Source: Palleronia caenipelagi
GTDB taxonomy: Bacteria > Pseudomonadota > Alphaproteobacteria > Rhodobacterales > Rhodobacteraceae
Assembly (NCBI RefSeq): GCF_007004065.1
Contig: NZ_VFSV01000004.1
Coordinates: 62,001-126,000, forward strand
DNA length: 64,000 nt
Reading direction: 5' to 3'
Shown: one piece after another, positions 47,976 through 56,268 of the stretch
How the letters are laid out: the number at the start of each line of letters is the position of its first letter
Numbering within the stretch: the stretch's first letter is position 1
Made by a program: the position numbers and the translations under genes
Notes under the pieces: model-generated
Database searches by the model: none
Told to the model about the DNA's origin: nothing
Seen by the model: the letters and a program-made list of their open reading frames with translations, nothing else

Positions 47976-49253
47976 ATGGCCGAGACATCCGAGCAAAAGA
48001 TCCGAGCACGTGAAATCTTCCCTGAACCTCAGATCCATGAAGCTGAGAATGTCAGGATGGTGTTCGGCCCGAAGGCAGGCCGGCGCAAACTGACCTTCGG
48101 GCTTTATGACGCCGTCGGAACACCACTGCCCTATGCGCAGATCAATACAACACTTGTGACCACGATCCCGTCGCAAGACCCACCGTCGGTGCAGCCGCCG
48201 GAGGTGATCGAGACCCCAGTCCTGTTTGCCGGTCTCGCCGAAAACCAGTTTGGACATGTCCTGACAAACGCGCTGGGGCGGCTTTGGGCGCTGGAGCACC
48301 TGCCTCCCGAGACGGAAATCCTGTTCATGGCCCGCCCGCTGGACTGGAATACCCGTTTTCCATTTGTCGAGCCGATCCTGCGCTTTTTCGGAATCACGAA
48401 CCCGGTCCGGATTGTCAGCGGCGACGTGACCCTGCGCAAGGTCTATACCGCCACTGAAACCTACGGCGAGCGCTATAACGGTCGCGGGTCGGATGCGTTT
48501 TTCGACTGGCTGGAGCCCCGGATCAACCGCGGCGATCTGATCCCGGGCAGTAAGGCTTACGTCTCCCGCAGCAAACTTGGCGCCGACATGGGACGATATG
48601 CCTGCGAGGACATTGTTGAGGAGAACCTCGCAGCCGCCGGGTATGAGATCTTTCATCCGCAGGATCACAGCCTCGCAGAGCAGGTGGAAAAGCTCAGCCG
48701 AACGGAGAAACTAATTTTTTCCGAGAGTTCGGCGCTTCACCTCTATTATCTCGCGGCCCATCCCGGCCAGCATGCAGCGACCATTCTGCGACGGCGGGCG
48801 CTGCCAAAGCTGATCCTTGGCCAAATTCGCAATTCGCGTGCCGAAGAGCCAATTACCGAGATCAACGCGATCAAGCACGTTCTTTATCCACCGCGCACAG
48901 AAGATAACAGCAGTGTCGCGACGCTGGACTTTGATCAGTTGCACGATCAGTTGGTGCGCGGCGGATTTCTCGAAGACGGCGCCACTTGGCGCAGTCCAAC
49001 AGAAGAGGAAGAAGCATTCTCGGTCAGGGCCGGGTTGCGCCCGAATGAGACTATGCTCAGCCTGAAAGAGTGGCGGGCCTATCTGGCCGACCTGCAGGAC
49101 CAACGCAAAGAGCGGCAAGCGCGGCGGGAGCTGCGCCAAAAGCGCAAAGCGCAGCGCGAAAAGAACGCCTTGCGCAAACGCCGAAAGGCTATGCGGGAAA
49201 GGCAGGCTACCGCCGCGGCCCAACGGCAGGCTCCTCCACAGGGCGATAGTTAA
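47976..49253 (+). CDS. GT61-like glycosyltransferase (DUF563) with basic C-terminal tail
   Basis: A 425-residue cytoplasmic protein similar to glycosyltransferase family 61. Recognisable parts are AGLAENQFGHVLTNALGRLW, ETEILFMARPLDWNTRFPFV, KAYVSRSKLGADMGRYACED and LIFSESSALHLYYLAAHPGQ, which form the donor-binding half. The last 60 residues are a very basic, probably helical tail (QRKERQARRELRQKRKAQRE and on) that is not part of the usual fold. It could bind membranes, nucleic acid or another protein. Stands alone; 115 bases after the AEC gene and convergent with the leader locus downstream. Confidence 0.78.
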   Translation: MAETSEQKIRAREIFPEPQIHEAENVRMVFGPKAGRRKLTFGLYDAVGTPLPYAQINTTLVTTIPSQDPPSVQPPEVIETPVLFAGLAENQFGHVLTNALGRLWALEHLPPETEILFMARPLDWNTRFPFVEPILRFFGITNPVRIVSGDVTLRKVYTATETYGERYNGRGSDAFFDWLEPRINRGDLIPGSKAYVSRSKLGADMGRYACEDIVEENLAAAGYEIFHPQDHSLAEQVEKLSRTEKLIFSESSALHLYYLAAHPGQHAATILRRRALPKLILGQIRNSRAEEPITEINAIKHVLYPPRTEDNSSVATLDFDQLHDQLVRGGFLEDGATWRSPTEEEEAFSVRAGLRPNETMLSLKEWRAYLADLQDQRKERQARRELRQKRKAQREKNALRKRRKAMRERQATAAAQRQAPPQGDS

Positions 49254-49379
49254 GCTCTGGGAGTGTCGGGGTTGCGAGCTTACAGATGACAGGCACAGTG
49301 AGGCCGCCTCCCGAAGGCGCCACTTGGAAATCCTCCCCGCGCGCCAGTCAACCTGCGCTGGAACGGCGCAAAACGAAAA

Positions 49380-49402
49380 GGACCGCCGGATATCGGCGGT
49401 CC
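49380..49402 (-). terminator. Rho-independent terminator of the small leader transcript
   Basis: A perfect 9-base-pair stem GGACCGCCG/CGGCGGTCC around a 5-base loop. On the minus strand it is followed by CTTTTCGTTTTG, so it terminates transcription running leftward. It may also slow the GT61 transcript, although no T-run exists on the plus side. Confidence 0.8.
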
Positions 49403-49471
49403 CTCGAATGTTCGGAGGTGGGCCCGGTTAGGGTCCGACCCAATCATGGTTCTTCTATCCGGGGGTTGCCC

Positions 49472-49528
49472 TCAGATATCGGCCCCCATAACTGTTCCGA
49501 CCTCACACTCCTGCATCATTCTAGACAC
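49472..49528 (-). CDS. 18-residue small protein with extended ribosome site
   Basis: GTG start at 49528; the product is MSRMMQECEVGTVMGADI. GGAGG lies 7 bases ahead of the start. The wider AAAGGAGGTGGTCC (plus positions 49543-49530) matches the complement of the 16S rRNA 3' end over 14 positions with only one G-U pair. This is far stronger than at ordinary genes here. The peptide has one cysteine, four methionines and no membrane helix. It might be a real microprotein, a leader peptide or only a ribosome-loading device. Confidence 0.55.
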   Translation of the reverse strand: MSRMMQECEVGTVMGADI

Positions 49529-49529
49529 T

Positions 49530-49543
49530 GGACCACCTCCTTT
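49530..49543 (-). promoter_or_regulatory. Extended Shine-Dalgarno sequence
   Basis: AAAGGAGGTGGTCC on the minus strand, complementary to the anti-Shine-Dalgarno end of 16S rRNA along nearly its whole length. It decides the GTG start of the 18-residue ORF. Confidence 0.7.
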
Positions 49544-49562
49544 CGTTAAATGCCGATAAGAA

Positions 49563-49591
49563 GACGGTGCCACATATTTCGCGTGTGTCAA
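49563..49591 (-). promoter_or_regulatory. Candidate promoter of the small leader locus
   Basis: A consensus -35 box TTGACA at 49591-49586 (minus strand) inside TGTTTTGACACACGCG. A -10 at 17 bases (ACCGTC) is weak, as is common in alphaproteobacteria. The site suggests transcription independent of the Na/Pi cotransporter gene upstream. Confidence 0.4.
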
Positions 49592-49675
49592 AACATTTCA
49601 CGCAGGATGTGGTGCAAATTTTTATGATCCGGTCGTTTGCGCGCTGGCTTCCCGCGGTTTGTGTCACCACGCGCT

Positions 49676-51340
49676 TTACGTCTCGGGGGCGGCCAACCGA
49701 CTTTCGAGAAGTTCTCCGCGTTCATGCAGCAGAGGGTACGCGATCATGGCAAAGGCCGTGTTGAGGGATTTGAGCGCACGGATCAACTCGAGATGGATGG
49801 CGCTGGTCTCGATACTGTCGGCCATCCCGCGTTGCAGCCGGGACAGATGGCGCGATTGCAGATCTCGGGCGATGTCGCGGACTTTTTCCTTTTGCTCGAC
49901 CAGTTCCCGGGCGAGGCCGGTATCCTCTGACATGAGCACAGTAATCCCGTGCTGCACGTTGCGCAAAACAATGTCGTGGAAATCAGTCAGCTCGCGCCCG
50001 CCTTCATCGGAAAAGCGCAGGTTTTCGAGGCTTTTGCGTCGGGCGAGATCGACAGACTTCCGCGCGATCATGTCGGCGCCGGCTTCCATGTTGGTGGCGA
50101 TGGTCGACAGCTCGAAACTGCGGCTGGGCAATGTCCCGTCATCGCCCCGCCCCCGAATGCCAGCCAGATAGATCCGCAGATCGAGGGACATACGCTCGAC
50201 GCGCTTGTATTCTTCGGCGATGGCCTGCGCGGTCGCCTCGTCATATCGATCAAACAGAGGCATGACCTGTCGCAGCATCACCTCGATCACGTGGCCCATC
50301 TGCACCAGTTCCCGCACAGCACAAGCATAGGCGCGGCGCGGCTGGTTTTGCAGCGCCGGGTCCAGTGCACTGACCGCCGTCTCGGCACTTCGGGGGGCTG
50401 AGTGTCCGGGCATGAGGCGTTCAGCCAGACGCGTCAGTGGGCCGACGAAGGGCAGACAGACAAGCAGGACGGCGACATTAAAGAGCACATGCAGGTGCAG
50501 CGCCTGCGTGCCTGCGCCGCCGCCAAGCAAGTCGGTGGGCAGCGCAAAGGTTGCCAGCGCCCAGAGGACAATCAGCGCGCCACCGCCCCGCAGGATGACG
50601 TTCAGCCAGACGACACGACGGACGGTCACATCCGAGTTCAGCGTCAGGAAAAACGCGATCATCGAGCCGCCCAGATTGGCACCAAGCACCATGGCGAAAG
50701 CGGCGCTCGGGGGCAGGAGACCTTGCGAGGCGAGCGTGGCGAAGAGCAGAACGGCCGCAACGCTGGCATGGACCAGCCACGCAAAGAGCGCAGCGATGAT
50801 GAACGCCGTCAGCGTGTCATCGGCGAGATAGAGCATCGCCGTCCGGGCGCCCTCGCTGTCGATCAGCGGGTTGCTAGCGGCGCGGATCAGATCGAGCGAC
50901 ATGAAGATCAGCGCGAGACCGATCAGGATGCGCCCGATCTGGCGCAGCTCCCTGCTTTTGCTGCGCAAAAAGATCAGAACGCCGAGGAGCATCAGCACTG
51001 GCTGGACCGCTGCGAGGCTCGAATTGAGCAGGAGCGCGACGAGAGCCGAGCCGAGGTCGCCGCCGAGCACGATGGACAGGCCCGCCACACCGCTGATTGT
51101 CCCCGCCGACACGAACCCCGCCATCAGGACCGCAACGGCCGTCGAGCTTTGCATCAGGATCGCGGCGCCCGCACCGGCGCTGGCCGCTGCGAGGCGGCTC
51201 TGTGTGGAGCGGCGCAGCCAGAGACGGAGCTTTGCGCCGAAAGCACGCTCAAACCCGGTACGGACCAGCCGAACAGCCCAGATCAGCAGCGCCGCGGCGC
51301 CTGCGATGTTGAGGAAGAAAAAGATTGGTGACGTTTCCAT
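49676..51340 (-). CDS. Na/Pi cotransporter family protein with PhoU-like tail
   Basis: A 554-residue inner-membrane protein. The N-terminal half (about 1-310) carries two NptA-type repeats with the QSSTAVAVLMAGFVSAGTIS and GANLGGSMIAFFLTL motifs, plus several helices. The C-terminal half (about 330-550) is a PhoU-like helical bundle (AVRELVQMGHVIEVMLRQVM, AEEYKRVERMSLDLRIYLAG). Expected to move phosphate with sodium or to affect phosphate or nucleotide signalling. The stretch between its stop and the small leader has a separate promoter candidate. Confidence 0.88.
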   Translation of the reverse strand: METSPIFFFLNIAGAAALLIWAVRLVRTGFERAFGAKLRLWLRRSTQSRLAAASAGAGAAILMQSSTAVAVLMAGFVSAGTISGVAGLSIVLGGDLGSALVALLLNSSLAAVQPVLMLLGVLIFLRSKSRELRQIGRILIGLALIFMSLDLIRAASNPLIDSEGARTAMLYLADDTLTAFIIAALFAWLVHASVAAVLLFATLASQGLLPPSAAFAMVLGANLGGSMIAFFLTLNSDVTVRRVVWLNVILRGGGALIVLWALATFALPTDLLGGGAGTQALHLHVLFNVAVLLVCLPFVGPLTRLAERLMPGHSAPRSAETAVSALDPALQNQPRRAYACAVRELVQMGHVIEVMLRQVMPLFDRYDEATAQAIAEEYKRVERMSLDLRIYLAGIRGRGDDGTLPSRSFELSTIATNMEAGADMIARKSVDLARRKSLENLRFSDEGGRELTDFHDIVLRNVQHGITVLMSEDTGLARELVEQKEKVRDIARDLQSRHLSRLQRGMADSIETSAIHLELIRALKSLNTAFAMIAYPLLHERGELLESRLAAPET

Positions 51341-51385
51341 CGGTAGTCAGGAACTTAGAGGGGCGACAGTATTAGTCCACCGGAA

Positions 51386-52183
51386 TCAGAACGGGAAGAT
51401 CCCGTCACCGTGGTGCAGCGGAATGGCGGTCCACAGATCGTCCGGCCCCGTATCGAGTACCGCAAACCCCGTCGGACCCGCGTAAAAGCCCACGGGTGCG
51501 TCGGTCCGGCGATCCAGAGCGAAGGCGCTGCACAGGGAGGGGGCGGTGACGACGGGGTGGCTCGCGAGGGTGCTCTGATAAACCCCATGAACATGACCCG
51601 CGACGATACGGAGATGGCCTTTGAACGGGGCAAGAACGGTGGCCAGATCGCCGGGATTTTCCAGCGCGATCGCGTCCATAAAGCAGATGCCGGTGCGCAG
51701 GGGCGGATGATGGAGCGCGACAACCACCGGGCCGGACCCTGCGCCATCCAGCGCATGGGCGAGATGATCGAGGCTCTCGGGCCTGAGACGCCCGCCGCCC
51801 TGCCCCTCAACCAGCGTGTCGAGGCCGATGATCCGGGTGTCGCCGATATCGCGCACCCAGTCGATGAGGCCGTCCTTCGGCATACCGGGGAGGTCACCAA
51901 ACACCGCGCGCAGGGGATCGCGGGCATCGTGATTGCCGGGGACGACCATCAGCGGCAGGCGAAAGCGCTCCAGTTCCAGCCGGGCCAGAGCGGTGCTGTC
52001 CACACCGCCATCATCGGTGAGATCGCCGGTGACCAGAACCGCATCGAGGGGTCCGATCTGATCCATTCGCTTTTGGATCTGATCCACCGCGCCACGCACC
52101 AGAGCAGGCGTGTCGAGTACCTGCGAGGCGTGCTGGCCGTTGGAGACCAGATGCAGGTCGGTAAGATGCAGGATACGAGCCAT
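51386..52183 (-). CDS. Metallophosphoesterase (CpdA/GpdQ-type phosphodiesterase)
   Basis: A 265-residue calcineurin-fold enzyme with a full metal site: LTDLHLVSNG (D-x-H), VTGDLTDDGG (Asp), VVPGNHDARD (Asn-His), VALHHPP (His) and AGHVHGVYQS (H-x-H). No signal peptide, so it acts in the cytoplasm. It is the last gene of the ABC operon and lies 2 bases after a permease gene. That suggests it cleaves an imported phosphodiester, most likely a glycerophosphodiester. cAMP phosphodiesterase activity is an alternative for this fold. Confidence 0.87.
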   Translation of the reverse strand: MARILHLTDLHLVSNGQHASQVLDTPALVRGAVDQIQKRMDQIGPLDAVLVTGDLTDDGGVDSTALARLELERFRLPLMVVPGNHDARDPLRAVFGDLPGMPKDGLIDWVRDIGDTRIIGLDTLVEGQGGGRLRPESLDHLAHALDGAGSGPVVVALHHPPLRTGICFMDAIALENPGDLATVLAPFKGHLRIVAGHVHGVYQSTLASHPVVTAPSLCSAFALDRRTDAPVGFYAGPTGFAVLDTGPDDLWTAIPLHHGDGIFPF

Positions 52184-52185
52184 GG

Positions 52186-52995
52186 TTACTTGATCCCGGC
52201 GCGCAGGAAGGCCTGCACGAACTGGCGCTGGAAGACGAGGAAGGCGATCAGGAGCGGCGCCACCGACATCATCGTGGCCGCCGAGATCACCGAGATATCG
52301 ACCCCGTTCTCCGGTGCGCCGAAGATCGACAGACCCACGGTCAGCGGCCGGGTATCAGGAGAGTTGGTGACGATCAGCGGCCAGAGGAAATTGTTCCAGT
52401 GGGTCGAGACGGAGACCAGCGCATAGGCGAGGTAGGTGGGCCGGGCCAGCGGTACGTAGACCCGCCAGAGGATACCGAACCAGCCGCAGCCCTCGACGCG
52501 GGCGGCCTCATGCAACTCGATGGGGACGCCCTTGAACGCCTGTCGCATGAGGAAGATCCCAAAGGCGGAAGCCATATAGGGCATCCCCACCCCGAGGATC
52601 GAGTCGAAGAGGCCCAGCCGCGAGACCATGGCGTAGTTCTCGACGATCAGCACTTCGGGCAGGATGAAGAGCTGCATCAGCACGAGGATGAAGACCACGT
52701 CGCGTCCGGGGAACTGCACCTTGGCAAAGGCAAAGCCCGCCAGCGTGGTGACGAAGAACTGGCCAATCAGGATCACCGTCACGAGGATGAAGGTGTTCAG
52801 GAAGTAACGCAGCCAAGGCGCGCCGTCCCAGGCGGTGCGGAAATTGTCGAGGGTCCAGGCCGAGGTGAGGTTGAAATTCACTGCGTCAGAGGTGGAATGG
52901 AACGCGGCCCAGAAGGCAAAGACCAGCGGCGAGATCCAGATCACCGCGAGCAACAGGGCGCCGGCGGTCTCGATGTAACGGGAGAGGCTGCTCAT
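52186..52995 (-). CDS. ABC transporter permease, UgpE/MalG type
   Basis: A 269-residue CUT1 permease. Helices include AGALLLAVIWISPLVFAFWA and DVVFILVLMQLFILPEVLIV. The EAA loop is PIELHEAARVEGCGWFGILW followed by RVYVPLARP. Overlaps the preceding permease gene by four bases. Pairs with the UgpA-type subunit to form the membrane channel. Confidence 0.9.
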   Translation of the reverse strand: MSSLSRYIETAGALLLAVIWISPLVFAFWAAFHSTSDAVNFNLTSAWTLDNFRTAWDGAPWLRYFLNTFILVTVILIGQFFVTTLAGFAFAKVQFPGRDVVFILVLMQLFILPEVLIVENYAMVSRLGLFDSILGVGMPYMASAFGIFLMRQAFKGVPIELHEAARVEGCGWFGILWRVYVPLARPTYLAYALVSVSTHWNNFLWPLIVTNSPDTRPLTVGLSIFGAPENGVDISVISAATMMSVAPLLIAFLVFQRQFVQAFLRAGIK

Positions 52996-53885
52996 TGGTA
53001 ATGGGTCCGCTTGTCGAGAATGGTGAATTTGACGGCGGCGACGATGCCGAGGACGAGGAGCACCATGATGGTCATCGCAGCGGCATGGGGCGCGTCAAAG
53101 AAGGCAAAGGCCATTTCCCAGATATAGTAGAGGATCAGCTTCGACGCGTCGTTGGGTCCGCCCTTTGTCAGGATGAACAGGTGGTCGATGAGCTTCACCG
53201 AGTTGATCAGCGCGTTCACCATGATGAACAACGTAGTCGGCATCAGGAGCGGCAGCACGATGCGGCGGAAATAGGTCCAGCGGCTGGCGCCTTCGATATC
53301 GGCGGCTTCCTTCAGGTCCTCGGGGATGGTTTGCAACGCCGCGAGGTAGAAGATCATGAAGAACCCCGCTTCTTTCCAGATCGTCACGATGATGACGGCC
53401 CAGAGCGCGGTTTCCGGCTGACCCAGCCAGTTCACCGATGGCAGGCCAAAGAGCGACCCGATCTGATCCAGCACACCGAGGCCGGGCGTGTAGAAGAACA
53501 GCCACAGGTTCGCGGCTGCGATCATTGGCAGCACAGTGGGGGTGAAATAGGCGGTGCGGACAAAGCCTCTCGCCGGGATCTTTGAGTTCGCCCAGAGCGC
53601 CATGCCGAGCGCAATGCCGATGGAAACCGGGATCGTGACACCCGCATAGATCAGGTTGTTCTTGACCACGACGAGGAAGGTCGGGTCCGCGAACAGGTCC
53701 GTGTAATTCTCCAGTCCGATGAACTCGGACGGGCGGCGGCGGGTCTCCCGGCTGAACAGGCTGTCCCAGAAGGTCGCCAGCGACGGGTAGAACGCAAACG
53801 TCGTCAGCAGGATCGCGGCGGGCGACAAGAGGAGCCAGCCATAGATCGCCTGTCTTCGGCGCTCGATATTCACATGCTCGGCCAT
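52992..53885 (-). CDS. ABC transporter permease, UgpA/MalF type
   Basis: A 297-residue permease with N-terminal basic NIERRRQAIYGWLLLSPAAI. Hydrophobic spans include LPMIAAANLWLFFYTPGLGV. The EAA loop is EDLKEAADIEGASRWTYFRR followed by IVLPLLMP. Separated from the binding-protein gene by 61 bases. Confidence 0.9.
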   Translation of the reverse strand: MAEHVNIERRRQAIYGWLLLSPAAILLTTFAFYPSLATFWDSLFSRETRRRPSEFIGLENYTDLFADPTFLVVVKNNLIYAGVTIPVSIGIALGMALWANSKIPARGFVRTAYFTPTVLPMIAAANLWLFFYTPGLGVLDQIGSLFGLPSVNWLGQPETALWAVIIVTIWKEAGFFMIFYLAALQTIPEDLKEAADIEGASRWTYFRRIVLPLLMPTTLFIMVNALINSVKLIDHLFILTKGGPNDASKLILYYIWEMAFAFFDAPHAAAMTIMVLLVLGIVAAVKFTILDKRTHYQ

Positions 53886-53946
53886 GCCGGGTCTCCGCTG
53901 AATGGGGGGACGGGCGCCGAAGGTACCCCCGGCGCCCGAGATGGGT

Positions 53947-55203
53947 TTATTGGTAGGCCTTCAGCAGGCGTTCGGCAGCAGACTGGGCCTCTTCCAGCGC
54001 CGCAGCGGGCTCTTTGGCACTGGTCAGCGCGGCCTGAATGGCATTGTTCAGGCCATCGCGCACGCGAGCGGTCTCGAAGGTCGAGAACTCGGCCACGGCG
54101 TTTTCCAGCTGGTTGCGCGCCACGAGCGCCGGGGGGAACTCCTCGGTATAGGCCTTCAGCGCGTCGGTCTCGTAGGCGGCGGGGGAGACGCCCATATAGC
54201 CGGTGGCGATGGACCAGGCGGCCGCCTGCTCGGGTGCGGTCATGAACTGGATCAGCTTCAGCGCAGCGGCCTGCTCTTCGGGGGTCGTGTCCTTGAAGAT
54301 GTAGAAGTTGCCGCCACCTGTGGGCGAACCCGGGCGCACATTAGCGGGCAGCTCGGCCACGCCGAAGTCAAAGCTCGCACCGTTCTTCACCGCCGTCAGG
54401 TTGCCGGTGGAATGCCACATCATCGCGGTCTGCCCTTCGAGGAAGGCCTGACGCAGGGTGCCCCATTCGACCGTGCCCTCGGGCATGATGCCATGCTCGG
54501 TGGAGAGGGATTTCCAGAACTCCAGCGTCTCGACGACGGCCTCATCGTCGAAGGAGGTGCTCAGCCCGTCGCCGGACATCAGCTCCTTGCCATTCTGGAT
54601 CGCCAGCGCCTGGAACATCCAGTAAGGATAACCGGTCGAGGGGATCATCAGGCCAAACGTATCGTCCTTGGTCAGGGCTTTGCCCATCTCGACCAGCCCG
54701 TCCCAGCTCTTGGGCGCCATCTCGGGGTCGAGACCGGCCTCGCGGAACATGTCTTTGTTATAGTAGGCCACGATGGTCGAGCGCTGGAACGGGATGCCCC
54801 AGGTCTGGCCCTCGATGCGGCTGTTGGCCATCAGAGCCGGGTAGAAGCTGTTCAGCCAGTCCTCAGTCACCCCGTCGATCTCCTCGAAGGGCACGATCAG
54901 CTCCTGCTCGATCAGGTCATAGGCGTCGATGGAGAACATCACCGCCAGCTGGGCTGGCTCGCCGGACGACAGCGCCGAAAGCGCGCGCACGCGGGTGTCG
55001 TCATAATTGCCGGAATAGATCGCATTGACCTTGATATCCGGGTTTTCGGCCTGAAAATCAGCGACGATCCCGTCCACGACTTCGGTCAGCGCTCCGCCGA
55101 CGGCAATGGGGTAGTACATGGTCAGCTCGGTCTCGGCCAGCGCCGGAGCCATCAGAGCCATGCTGGCCGCGCCCGAAAGCGCCAGTGTCTTGAATACGTT
55201 CAT
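53947..55203 (-). CDS. ABC transporter substrate-binding protein, UgpB-like
   Basis: A 418-residue periplasmic protein with signal peptide MNVFKTLALSGAASMALMAP-ALA. The mature start ELTMYYPIAVGGALTEVVDG, then VNAIYSGNYDDTRVRALSAL, resembles UgpB-type glycerol-3-phosphate binders. Later SWDGLVEMGKALTKDDTFGL and MMWHSTGNLTAVKNGASFDF keep this resemblance. Ligand inferred as glycerol phosphate or a glycerophosphodiester, from family likeness and from the phosphoesterase gene in the same operon. Confidence 0.87.
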   Translation of the reverse strand: MNVFKTLALSGAASMALMAPALAETELTMYYPIAVGGALTEVVDGIVADFQAENPDIKVNAIYSGNYDDTRVRALSALSSGEPAQLAVMFSIDAYDLIEQELIVPFEEIDGVTEDWLNSFYPALMANSRIEGQTWGIPFQRSTIVAYYNKDMFREAGLDPEMAPKSWDGLVEMGKALTKDDTFGLMIPSTGYPYWMFQALAIQNGKELMSGDGLSTSFDDEAVVETLEFWKSLSTEHGIMPEGTVEWGTLRQAFLEGQTAMMWHSTGNLTAVKNGASFDFGVAELPANVRPGSPTGGGNFYIFKDTTPEEQAAALKLIQFMTAPEQAAAWSIATGYMGVSPAAYETDALKAYTEEFPPALVARNQLENAVAEFSTFETARVRDGLNNAIQAALTSAKEPAAALEEAQSAAERLLKAYQ

Positions 55204-55236
55204 GTGTTCCTCCCTAAATGAACGATGTGCCTGAGA

Positions 55237-56268
55237 TCAGGCGCCGGGTTGCGGCTGGTTCAGCCGCTGTCCGTTGGCGTCGAAGAAATGCAGATCCGCG
55301 TCGGAGAAGCCGATCTCCATCTGCTGGCCCGCGGGAATGTTGCGCAGCCCCGGCATGGACACGGTCAGCCCGGTCGTGCCCGGATGCGACAGTCCCACGA
55401 AGGTCTCGGAGCCCAGAAACTCGCATTCGGAAACCTGACAGCTCAGCCGCCCCTGCCCGGTCTCGGCCACATGGATGTTCTCGGCCCGCAGCCCGATCTT
55501 CTCCACCCCACCAAAGCCCGGCAGCGCCGCGCTGTCGATCAGCGCCATGGGCGGCGCGCCGACAAACTCGGCGACGAACGTGTTGGCAGGTTTGTAATAC
55601 AGATCCTCCGGCGCACCGACCTGCTGGATGTGGCCGTCCTTCATCAGCACCACCATATCCGCCATGCTCATGGCTTCGGTCTGGTCGTGGGTCACGTAGA
55701 CCACGGTCATGCCAAGGTCGCTTTGCAGCTTCTTGATGTCTTTGCGCACCGAGGCGCGGAGCTTGGCGTCGAGGTTCGAGAGCGGCTCGTCCATCAGGCA
55801 GAGCGGCTGGTTCGCCACGATCGCGCGGGCCAGCGCTACCCGCTGACGTTGTCCACCGGACAGTTCGCCCGGCTTGCGGTTTTCGTACCCGAGCAGCCCG
55901 GTGATCTCGAGCGCACGGTGCAGTTTCTTCTGGCGCTCAGCCTTCGGCGTCTTGCGGACCTTCAGACCAAACATCACGTTCTCGGCGACGCTGAGATGTG
56001 GAAACAGGGCGTAGGACTGGAACACCATGGACAGGTTGCGCTCGGAGGGCGCGGCGAGGGTCACGTCCCTCCCGTCTATGCTGATCCGTCCCTCATCGGG
56101 AAGCTCCAGCCCCGACAGAAGCCGCAACGTCGTCGATTTGCCGCAGCCCGACGGACCCAGAAGCGCGACAAAGGCGCCCTCGGGGATCGACAGCGAGATG
56201 TTCTCGACCCCCAGCTGGCCGTTCCAGCGTTTTGCGACGTCTTCCACGTGAACGAAGGGCTGGGTCAT
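55237..56268 (-). CDS. ABC transporter ATPase, UgpC type
   Basis: A 343-residue nucleotide-binding subunit. Walker A is GPSGCGKSTTLRLLSG, Q-loop VFQSYALFPHLS, signature LSGGQRQRVALARA, Walker B LCLMDEPLSNLDA, H-loop VTHDQTEAMSMADM, with a TOBE domain (IGLRAENIHV). Start at MTQPFVHVED (56268), overlapping the regulator stop by four bases. Energises the two permeases downstream. Confidence 0.92.
   Translation of the reverse strand: MTQPFVHVEDVAKRWNGQLGVENISLSIPEGAFVALLGPSGCGKSTTLRLLSGLELPDEGRISIDGRDVTLAAPSERNLSMVFQSYALFPHLSVAENVMFGLKVRKTPKAERQKKLHRALEITGLLGYENRKPGELSGGQRQRVALARAIVANQPLCLMDEPLSNLDAKLRASVRKDIKKLQSDLGMTVVYVTHDQTEAMSMADMVVLMKDGHIQQVGAPEDLYYKPANTFVAEFVGAPPMALIDSAALPGFGGVEKIGLRAENIHVAETGQGRLSCQVSECEFLGSETFVGLSHPGTTGLTVSMPGLRNIPAGQQMEIGFSDADLHFFDANGQRLNQPQPGA

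Larger units (their letters stand above)
49403..49568 (-). ncRNA. Structured leader or small RNA carrying an 18-codon ORF
   Basis: A self-contained minus-strand unit with a candidate promoter, an unusually long Shine-Dalgarno, a short ORF, internal hairpins and a terminator. The ORF end and the following bases can fold GGGGG (49487-49483) against CCCCC (49465-49461). The sequence CCACCTCC (49421-49414) is complementary to the Shine-Dalgarno core GGAGGTGG (49540-49533). The RNA could therefore mask its own ribosome site. I recall similar sequence in other Rhodobacterales but cannot name a described family. Confidence 0.55.
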
